The notes below the pieces were generated by a model. That model was given only the letters and a program-made list of their open reading frames with translations. It made no database searches and was not told where the DNA came from. 52,899 nucleotides of DNA from NCBI GenBank assembly GCA_017551165.1, contig JAFZMO010000039.1, positions 1 to 52,899 on the forward strand. Reading direction: 5' to 3'. Below are positions 47,048 to 52,899 of the stretch, in pieces; within the stretch, counting starts at the first letter, position 1; each line of letters begins with the position of its first letter. The position numbers were made by a program, and so were the translations under genes. This stretch comes from Lachnospiraceae bacterium. Lineage in GTDB: Bacteria > Bacillota > Clostridia > Lachnospirales > Lachnospiraceae.

Positions 47048-47989
47048 ATGAAAAACACCATTCCGATTTTCTTTGCCTGCAACGACAAATACATTCCCTA
47101 TTTGGACGTTGCGATCATCTCGCTGATCTCTCATGTCTCTCCGGAGAATGAGTATCGGATCACGATCCTGAAGACCGACGTCTCGGAGGAGAATCAGGCG
47201 ATCATCAAAAAACATGCCACGAAAAATGTGTCCGTCGAATTTTACGATGTCGCCGAAATGTTAGCGCCGATCCGAAAGACGCTTCCCGAGATGTTTTATT
47301 TCAGCATTGACGCGTATTACCGGCTGTTCATCGAGACCGCGTTTCCGCAGTACGACAAAGCCATCTATCTCGACAGCGACGTCGTTCTCTTGAACGACAT
47401 TGCGAAGCTGTACGAGACGGATGTCGACGGATATCTGGTCGGCGCCGTATACGAGCAGAACACGGACCGCAGTCCGGAATTCACCAACTACGTTGAGGAG
47501 ATCATCGGGATTCCGTCCTACACATACTTTAACTCCGGCGTGATGGTCATGAACCTCGCGGAGTTTAGAAAGCAACAGGTACAGCAGAAGTTTCTGTGGA
47601 TGCTGACAACGTATCATTTTGACAACCTGGCGCCCGATCAGGAGTATCTCAACGTGATCTGCCACGGCAAGGTCAAGTACCTTCCGACCGGCTGGAACAA
47701 GCACAGTTTCCCCGAGCCGCCGCAGGGTGAGCTGAATCTGGTTCATTACGCCCTGTCCAACAAGCCGTGGCACTACGCGGACACCATCAACGGCGAGTAT
47801 TTCTGGGAGTATGCCAAGTGCAGTAAATTCTATCCCCGCCTGGTCGAGAGTCTCAACAACTACTCCGACCTTGACCGCCAGAGGGACCGCGAGTCCATGA
47901 TCTCGCTGATGGGCGCGATCGAGGGCATCAAGAGAAGCGACCGGACCTTCCGGAAGCTCTGGTTTAAACGTGAGGTGTGCCATGGCTAG
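47048..47989 (+). CDS. GT8-family glycosyltransferase
   Basis: A 313-residue enzyme. IPIFFACNDKYIPYLDVAIISL opens the GT-A fold, and AIYLDSDVVLLNDI carries the DXD metal motif (Asp109, Asp111). YFNSGVMVMNLAEFRKQ and QEYLNVICHGKVKYLPTGWNK are further family markers. GT8 enzymes of this kind add glucose or galactose to lipopolysaccharide-like or teichoic polymers. The ATG at 47048 has GGGGAGG upstream; the frame from 47015 is rejected. It overlaps the following acyltransferase gene by 8 nt. The pair suggests building of a membrane glycolipid or polymer. Confidence 0.9.
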   Translation: MKNTIPIFFACNDKYIPYLDVAIISLISHVSPENEYRITILKTDVSEENQAIIKKHATKNVSVEFYDVAEMLAPIRKTLPEMFYFSIDAYYRLFIETAFPQYDKAIYLDSDVVLLNDIAKLYETDVDGYLVGAVYEQNTDRSPEFTNYVEEIIGIPSYTYFNSGVMVMNLAEFRKQQVQQKFLWMLTTYHFDNLAPDQEYLNVICHGKVKYLPTGWNKHSFPEPPQGELNLVHYALSNKPWHYADTINGEYFWEYAKCSKFYPRLVESLNNYSDLDRQRDRESMISLMGAIEGIKRSDRTFRKLWFKREVCHG

Positions 47990-48791
47990 AGAGGATCGAC
48001 TCCGGGTTCTTGCCCGGATCAAGGAGTACGAAGAGCAGGGAAGATTTAACGACGACGTTGAGGAGGATGCACCCGCAGCCCCCATTCAGCCCGGCGAGGT
48101 GGACTACACGATCCGCAAGCTGTCCAGCAAGATGAAGACGGGCGTCGCCAACTTCCTCGGCAAAGCATTTTTCGAAAACATGATCCGAAAGCACAAGCTG
48201 ATCATCAAAGAGGTGACCGGTCTGGAGAACGCGACCGCCGTCACAGGCGGCGCGATCGTCACCTGCAATCATTTTCACCTGAGCGACAACTACGCAGTGT
48301 ACCGGACCATCAAGCCCGCGCTGAAGAAGCGGCACTATCTGTACAAGGTGATCAAGGAGAGCAATTACACCAACTTTAAAGGCCCTGTGCGTATTATGAT
48401 GAGGCATGCCAACACCATGCCGCTGAGCTCCAACTATGCGACGATGCGGGAATTTTTCAAGGGAATGAAGATCCTGCTGGACCGCGGCGAGAAGATTCTG
48501 ATCTATCCCGAGCAGGCGATGTGGTTTAACTACAGAAAGCCCCGGCCGCTTAAGCCCGGAGCTTTCAAATTTGCCGCAAAATTCAATGTTCCCGTGATCC
48601 CGGTCTTCATCTGCATGAAGGACTCCGACGTTCTCGACGATGACGGTTTCCCGGTTCAGGAACTGTACGTCCACTATCTTCCCGCGATCTACCCGGACAG
48701 CAACCTTCCCGTGAATGAGAACGCGGCGCAGATGATGGACAAAAACTACAAGTTATGGGTGGACGACTATGAGGCGTTCTATCCGCGATAG
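47982..48791 (+). CDS. 1-acyl-glycerol-3-phosphate acyltransferase-like (PlsC type)
   Basis: A 269-residue protein. The HX4D catalytic motif is in TCNHFHLSDNY (His97, Asp102), and the substrate-binding region KILIYPEQAMWFNYRKPRPLKPGAFKFA replaces the usual EGTR block by PEQ. The first 60 residues are a charged extension. No strong membrane helix is seen, although acyltransferases of this type bind the membrane. It probably adds an acyl chain to a lipid. The 8-nt overlap with the GT8 gene suggests the two act together. Its end overlaps by 13 nt with the convergent membrane-protein gene. Confidence 0.85.
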   Translation: MAREDRLRVLARIKEYEEQGRFNDDVEEDAPAAPIQPGEVDYTIRKLSSKMKTGVANFLGKAFFENMIRKHKLIIKEVTGLENATAVTGGAIVTCNHFHLSDNYAVYRTIKPALKKRHYLYKVIKESNYTNFKGPVRIMMRHANTMPLSSNYATMREFFKGMKILLDRGEKILIYPEQAMWFNYRKPRPLKPGAFKFAAKFNVPVIPVFICMKDSDVLDDDGFPVQELYVHYLPAIYPDSNLPVNENAAQMMDKNYKLWVDDYEAFYPR

Positions 48792-49288
48792 ATCATATCA
48801 TCCGTAAAATCCTGCTTATCCTTGCTGTTCATGGCTCGCATCTGCTCCCGGAACTGCGCGGAGAGTTTCTCCATTTTCCGAGCCCGGATCACCACGATCA
48901 GCGGGATCCAGGATGCGAGAGCCGCAACGCCGATGATTCCGAAGAACACCCACTTCCACAGTGAGTCTGCCGGATAGAATACCTCGTAGGGGTCGGACGC
49001 GAGCACGTAGGCCTGAACCGTCTCGCCGGCGACCACTCGCTTGTTCAGGATCGCTTTGGCGGTCACCCGCTTGCCGCTCTCATTTTCATAGACAACCGAC
49101 ACCTGCTGCCGCCCGTTGACGGTGAGGACCGTCTGAACGAAGCAGTCCGTCAGCACGCCCTTCTCGCGATACTCCTTCTCCTTGGCGTCAGCATGCAGTG
49201 CCAGAAAATAAAAGACGATCGGGAGCACCACCCCGACTCCGATCCCCAGCAGGATCGCATACAAAAGACTCTTGTTATCTGTTGCCAT
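48779..49288 (-). CDS. Membrane protein with two helices (DUF3592-like)
   Basis: A 169-residue protein with helices at about residues 10-30 (AILLGIGVGVVLPIVFYFLAL) and 113-135 (WVFFGIIGVAALASWIPLIVV), an intervening beta-type domain (GVLTDCFVQTVLTVNGRQQVS and onwards) and a charged C-terminus. This layout resembles DUF3592 proteins, but the match is not firm. The ATG at 49288 has AGAAGGGGG upstream. It follows the methyltransferase gene by 37 nt on the same strand and overlaps the PlsC-type gene end-to-end. Function unknown. Confidence 0.6.
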   Translation of the reverse strand: MATDNKSLLYAILLGIGVGVVLPIVFYFLALHADAKEKEYREKGVLTDCFVQTVLTVNGRQQVSVVYENESGKRVTAKAILNKRVVAGETVQAYVLASDPYEVFYPADSLWKWVFFGIIGVAALASWIPLIVVIRARKMEKLSAQFREQMRAMNSKDKQDFTDDMIYRG

Positions 49289-49325
49289 AGTGTAACCCCC
49301 TTCTGCCTTTCTTTCCGTACAGTTG

Positions 49326-50111
49326 TTACAGCTTCCTCGCCTTGATGCAGAACGAGATCGGCAGCATCTTGGCCTTTCGGGTCTTCGGGTCCGCATCCTC
49401 GCCGGCCTCCTGTGAAGCACGGTCGCACTCCTCCACGAGCTGCTCGATCGCGAACCCCGCTTTCGCCAGCGCGTTCACATACGTCGATATCTTCCGGTTG
49501 CTCAGCACGATCTCGCTGTCATGCACCGGCATCGTAAAATACGTCTCGTCGTAATAGCTCTTCGTCATGAAGAGCTTGCCGTCCTCGAAGATATCCTTTC
49601 GCTCATCGCACGTCCATCCCACACAGTAATTCAGCGTGTGGTGCCAGCTGAAGATAAAGATACCGTCTTTCTTCAGGTACGACGCGATCTTGTCAAACGT
49701 CCCCTGCAGATCGGTCGTCCAGCCGATCCCGTAGATCGAGTACACAAAGTCAAAGTACTCCTTCGGCACGTCCAGCTCGTCCTCCATCCTTGCGCAAAGT
49801 AACTTGGCCGTGCAGTTATTTTCCGAGAGAAGCTTCGCGGCGTTGTCCAGCTGCTTTTGGGACAGATCGACTCCCCACAGTTCCCCTGCGCCTCTCTTCG
49901 CGTTGTACACAAGCGAATGACCGCTGCCGCAACAGATCTCCAGCATCCGCTTGCCTCGTACGTCACCGAACAGGTGCAGATCCTCCTCCGTCGGGAAGCG
50001 CACGCCGTACTCCGGCAGTGCCGTGGTCCCGAACCACAGATCGGCGTGATCATTCCAATAGGTCTTATTTTTCTCGATTATTTCGTTGTCCTGCATATTG
50101 CTCCGATTCAT
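49326..50111 (-). CDS. SAM-dependent methyltransferase (class I)
   Basis: A 261-residue enzyme. The SAM-binding motif I is KRMLEICCGSGHSLVYNAK (about residues 53-71), motif II is VDLSQKQLDNAAKLL, and FDFVYSIYGIGWTTDLQGTFDK is the post-II segment. The fold is that of the small-molecule methyltransferases (Methyltransf_11/25 type). It overlaps the RpiA gene by 4 nt (ATGA). An alternative start at 50096 (CGGAG upstream) would give 256 residues. Substrate unknown; neighbours are RpiA and a two-domain kinase. Confidence 0.88.
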   Translation of the reverse strand: MNRSNMQDNEIIEKNKTYWNDHADLWFGTTALPEYGVRFPTEEDLHLFGDVRGKRMLEICCGSGHSLVYNAKRGAGELWGVDLSQKQLDNAAKLLSENNCTAKLLCARMEDELDVPKEYFDFVYSIYGIGWTTDLQGTFDKIASYLKKDGIFIFSWHHTLNYCVGWTCDERKDIFEDGKLFMTKSYYDETYFTMPVHDSEIVLSNRKISTYVNALAKAGFAIEQLVEECDRASQEAGEDADPKTRKAKMLPISFCIKARKL

Positions 50112-50824
50112 CTTTCGATCACGCTCCCGTCAGCATCCACAGTGAAAACGATCGGCTTATTTTTCGTAAAGAAGCCATTGTCCACAACGCCGACGATACC
50201 GTTGATCTTATCTTCCATCACAGCCGGATCGACCGGCTCCTTCCACACGATATCCAAAAGCTGATTGCCGTTGTCCGTGATGACCGGGCCGCATTTTCTG
50301 ACGCCCTGACGAAGGACGCAGTCCGCGCCGAGCGCGTTCAACGCCGCAATTACCGGCACCCTCGCCTCCCCGATGATCTCCACGGGAAGACGGAATCCTG
50401 TTCCCAGGGTATCAACGATCTTCGAGGCGTCGGCCACGATCACAAACGTCGTGGAATTGTATGCCGCGATCTTTTCGCGCAGCAATGCCGCACCGCCGCC
50501 CTTGATCACGTTGTTGCAGGGATCCACCTCGTCAGCCCCGTCGATCGTGAGATCCAGGTGTCCGCCGATGATCCTGTCGTTCATGGAATACACCGGGATC
50601 CCCAGCTCCTCACACAGATTTTGCGTCCCGAAACTGGTGACGACAGCCTTGATGTCCGCAAGCGTCCCGTCATCGATCCTTTGCGCAAGACGCCTCACGG
50701 CCGGCTCCGCCGTGGAGCCGGTGCCGAGCCCGATCTTCATCCCGGAAAATATCTTCCCCTGCCCGATCAGCGTGTCGATCGCAACCGATGCGACCAGATT
50801 TTTCTGTTCATTTTGCGAAATCAT
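50108..50824 (-). CDS. rpiA: Ribose-5-phosphate isomerase A
   Basis: A 238-residue enzyme that interconverts ribose 5-phosphate and ribulose 5-phosphate in the pentose phosphate pathway. Family motifs: KIGLGTGSTAEPAVRRL, TSFGTQNLCEELGIP, DLTIDGADEVDP and IKGGGAALLREKI, with the catalytic Asp and Glu in DGADE. The ATG at 50824 is preferred because GGGGGA lies 7 nt upstream; ATG at 50830 is a second option that overlaps the kinase stop. It sits between the kinase and methyltransferase genes with no gap. In a window with xylan enzymes it would help pentose use. Confidence 0.93.
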   Translation of the reverse strand: MISQNEQKNLVASVAIDTLIGQGKIFSGMKIGLGTGSTAEPAVRRLAQRIDDGTLADIKAVVTSFGTQNLCEELGIPVYSMNDRIIGGHLDLTIDGADEVDPCNNVIKGGGAALLREKIAAYNSTTFVIVADASKIVDTLGTGFRLPVEIIGEARVPVIAALNALGADCVLRQGVRKCGPVITDNGNQLLDIVWKEPVDPAVMEDKINGIVGVVDNGFFTKNKPIVFTVDADGSVIER

Positions 50825-50826
50825 AG

Positions 50827-52653
50827 TCATTCCCCCGTTTTCGCATCTTCCGAACCGGCGAAGTCCGCCGTTTCCTCCCACTTGTTCAGCCAGTACAGCT
50901 GCCAGTCGATGAACTGCTCGTTGATGCAGTCGATGCCGTGGATCTCCAGGATCGTCGCCTGCAGCTGGTAATGCCGGATCGCCACCCAGTCGGAAAATGA
51001 TCCTTCCTCCCGGAGGCTGAGCTCATGATGCTTTCTATATCCCGTCAGGAAATCCCGATACACCTGCTTCGTCTCGTCGATGTCCTCCGGCTTTAGGTTG
51101 AAATAGTCCGTCATGTCGCACATGACCATGATGTCAAACATCCGCGGTGCCCTGCAGACGGTGTCAAAATCGACGAGATAAATCTTCCCGTCCGCGGTCC
51201 GGATCAGATTCCCCCGGTGCAGATCGCCGTGGCAGATCCCCTGCGGAAGATCCTTCACCCTCTCCCACAGCCGCTCGCCGAGCTCCTCGTATTCCGCAAG
51301 CCTCGGATAGTTCTTCCTTCGAAGGCAGTCGAGATACCGCCCCACGAAGAAATCCTTCCCGTGCGAAACAGGCGCTGTCGGATAGCGGTCCATCAACCGG
51401 TGAAGCCTTCCGACCAGCTCTCCGACTTCGGCCGCAGACGCGGTCATCTCCGGCTCGTCGCCTTCGAGGAATTCCATGAGCACGACCAGTTTCTTCTCGC
51501 CGTTGATGACCTCCTCGAGGATCGCATCACCGTCTTTCGTCAGGATGGTCTTCGGCACCGGAAAATCATTTTCCTCCAGATACCGCATGACTGCAGCAGA
51601 CTGCCTTGCGGTCTCCGCGAACGCATCCCCGATCACCTTCAAAAGATACTTTGCATCAGCGGTCACGATATAGGTTTGACCGCCGCCGTCCCGCAGCAGC
51701 TCGACCGACGCATCGGCGATCCCGTAGTGTGCCGCCAGGATCTCCATAAGCCGCCGATTTTGCAGTCGGTTCCACAGCTCTTCCTTCTGTGCGATGCCGA
51801 AATTCAATATCTTCCAAAGGGAATCCACGGCATACGGACCATACGTCTGCATATACGAGATGTGCATCTGCTCTGCGCCGCAGAACACCAGGTCATACTC
51901 TTCCCGGGAGACGCCGTCATCCCCGTAGTAGCCCCTCAGGAAGCTCTCCGCCAGGTCGAAGCGATAGCTCATCTCCTCAGTGTCGTGATTAAAGTCAACA
52001 AATTGCATGATAAACGGCCAGCCGAGATCCAGGAACCGGCTGCCGATGCCGGAATCGTCCAGATCGATGAAGATCACCTTTCCGTCGCTTCGGATCATCG
52101 CGTTGTGCGGCCCAAGGTCCGTATGAACGAAGCACTGATCAAGCTTCTCAAAATCGGGGATCGCGTCGAGGATCGCATCGAATTCCTTCGCAAAATCACG
52201 GTCGCGGAACCACTCGTAATAGCGCTGCTTGCTCTGCGTGAACGGAGTCCTGATCCCGTACCCCTGCAGCGAGTGCAACTCCCTTGCAGCCTGTCCGAGC
52301 CGGAATTCATCCTCAGGCGTCTCGTCCATCCGGCGCCCTTCGACGTACTCCATCAGGTAAAACCAGTATCCCTGCTCGCTGATGTAGTCTTCCCCGGCCT
52401 TCGTCCGGCAGATCGCCGGCGCAAGGCCCTTTTCATTGCCCAAAAAGAGATGCGCCTGTACGTTGCTGCGGATCGTCTCCTCCGGCATATCGCACGAATA
52501 CCCTTTCAGAACATAGCATCCGGCGTCTGCCTTGATCCGGTAGACCGGCCTCTCCTCACTCTCCTTAAGGCAGGCTTCCACGCACGGATCCCCCAGCTCC
52601 CATCGCGTCAGAACATCCGGGACCCTGCACTTGTCCAACGTATTTTCCAACAA
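50827..52653 (-). CDS. Tandem aminoglycoside-phosphotransferase-fold kinase
   Basis: A 608-residue protein made of two complete APH-type kinase folds in tandem. The first has a likely ATP lysine (Lys50), the loop HTDLGPHNAM (His177, Asp179, Asn184) and FIDLDD (Asp197, Asp199). The second has Lys339, HGDLHRGNLI (His475, Asp477, Asn482) and LVDFDT (Asp495, Asp497). Both sets of catalytic residues are kept, so both halves may be active. Such kinases act on small hydroxyl compounds; the substrates are unknown, and resistance is not implied. The gene ends 2 nt before rpiA and starts 13 nt after the GH10 gene, suggesting a sugar or nucleoside substrate. Cytoplasmic. Confidence 0.82.
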   Translation of the reverse strand: MLENTLDKCRVPDVLTRWELGDPCVEACLKESEERPVYRIKADAGCYVLKGYSCDMPEETIRSNVQAHLFLGNEKGLAPAICRTKAGEDYISEQGYWFYLMEYVEGRRMDETPEDEFRLGQAARELHSLQGYGIRTPFTQSKQRYYEWFRDRDFAKEFDAILDAIPDFEKLDQCFVHTDLGPHNAMIRSDGKVIFIDLDDSGIGSRFLDLGWPFIMQFVDFNHDTEEMSYRFDLAESFLRGYYGDDGVSREEYDLVFCGAEQMHISYMQTYGPYAVDSLWKILNFGIAQKEELWNRLQNRRLMEILAAHYGIADASVELLRDGGGQTYIVTADAKYLLKVIGDAFAETARQSAAVMRYLEENDFPVPKTILTKDGDAILEEVINGEKKLVVLMEFLEGDEPEMTASAAEVGELVGRLHRLMDRYPTAPVSHGKDFFVGRYLDCLRRKNYPRLAEYEELGERLWERVKDLPQGICHGDLHRGNLIRTADGKIYLVDFDTVCRAPRMFDIMVMCDMTDYFNLKPEDIDETKQVYRDFLTGYRKHHELSLREEGSFSDWVAIRHYQLQATILEIHGIDCINEQFIDWQLYWLNKWEETADFAGSEDAKTGE

Positions 52654-52666
52654 TCCATCCCCCTGT

Positions 52667-52899
52667 TTATCGGTCGTATTTTTCGGAAAATGCCTCGATG
52701 TACTTCATGGTAAACGGCTTCAGCTCGCCGTCATCGTCCACCAGCGATGCATCCTCCTCCTGCAGCCAGGAGACCGTATCGTTCAGGCCCCAGACCGTGA
52801 ACGCCTCGATATCGTACCTGCGTGCGACCTCCGCAAAATTGCGGAATATGGCTTTCTGCGTCTCCTTCGTGCTGTGGTTGCTCACGTCGAATTCCGTGA
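52667..52899 (-). CDS. GH10 endo-1,4-beta-xylanase, C-terminal part only
   Basis: The frame is open to the window edge, so the start lies outside. The visible 77 residues begin TEFDVSNHSTKETQ: this is the GH10 signature around the catalytic nucleophile, the Glu of TEFD, followed by AIFRNFAEVARRYDIEAFTVWGLND, TVSWL and the end of the barrel (FTMKYIEAFSEKYDR). The enzyme cleaves internal beta-1,4 bonds of xylan. No domain follows the barrel, so any binding module would be N-terminal. It is upstream of the double kinase gene by 13 nt and is probably the first visible gene of that operon. Confidence 0.88.
   Translation of the reverse strand, partial: TEFDVSNHSTKETQKAIFRNFAEVARRYDIEAFTVWGLNDTVSWLQEEDASLVDDDGELKPFTMKYIEAFSEKYDR

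Larger units (their letters stand above)
189..52828. repeat. Dispersed, highly iterated octamer ATTTTNCG / CGNAAAAT
   Basis: By hand I count about 75-80 copies across the window on the two strands. Examples: 189-196, 3979-3994 (two copies as a 16-bp palindrome), 9610-9617, 9628-9635, 13711-13718, 14212-14219, 17082-17089, 17348-17355, 22642-22655, 24330-24343, 34514-34527 and 52678-52691. The last four are the palindrome ATTTTNCGNAAAAT. Copies fall in coding sequence in all three frames and between genes, with no clear strand bias (about 35 versus 43). The function is unknown; see the first finding. Confidence 0.7.

Overview
The window is about 53 kb of GC-rich, densely coding bacterial chromosome. 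Several features point to a Lachnospiraceae-like member of the Clostridia from a plant-fibre habitat such as rumen or gut: DUF4250 and DUF6472 proteins, a zinc-ribbon/TPR membrane protein next to a 46-residue acidic protein, a clostridial class A PBP with a Cys-rich and Gly-rich tail, a TPKTGD cell-wall anchor, an ECF sigma/anti-sigma pair, a type I glutamine synthetase, a candidate Re-type citrate synthase, and xylan enzymes of families GH10, GH8 and GH43. The genus cannot be fixed from the sequence alone. No rRNA, tRNA, CRISPR array, prophage or insertion sequence was seen.

Layout. 1-5.6 kb: the end of a YD-repeat protein, CorA, and an ECF sigma/anti-sigma operon. 5.7-17.7 kb: a DUF4015 protein, small membrane proteins, YigZ, PBP1A with DUF6472, a candidate small RNA, a membrane-anchored glycosyltransferase, a TPR protein and glnA. 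17.8-24.3 kb: a sortase-anchored surface protein, a polysaccharide flippase, an esterase and a phosphoribosyltransferase. 24.4-25.8 kb: an AT-richer HepT/MntA toxin-antitoxin module followed by YbaK. 25.8-33.9 kb: seven minus-strand genes with gaps of 15-39 nt (LysR, GH43, exported adenosine deaminase, unknown TIM-barrel-like protein, P-loop kinase/GNAT fusion, Ntn hydrolase, radical SAM), divergent from the citrate-synthase-like gene. 35.5-38.5 kb: a six-gene housekeeping operon. 38.6-45 kb: an MMPL exporter with a divergent TetR, then a Nudix/PLC-like/ATPase/MFS operon. 45-52.9 kb: GH8 with an XRE membrane regulator, a GT8/PlsC pair, and a GH10, double-APH kinase, RpiA, methyltransferase and membrane-protein operon.

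Working together. GH10 and GH8 would convert xylan to xylo-oligosaccharides and xylose. GH43 would remove pentose side chains, the GXSXG esterase could remove acyl groups, and RpiA feeds pentose phosphates onward. The LysR/GH43/adenosine deaminase run suggests scavenging of sugars and nucleosides outside the cell. PBP1A, the flippase, the glycosyltransferases and the anchored protein build the cell envelope.

The most unusual signal is not a gene. The octamer ATTTTNCG (reverse CGNAAAAT) occurs about 75-80 times by eye, where base composition predicts about 4. It lies in all three codon positions and between genes, often creates AT-rich synonymous codons in otherwise GC-rich genes, and sometimes forms the palindrome ATTTTNCGNAAAAT. 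It behaves like a highly iterated genomic motif under selection at the DNA level.
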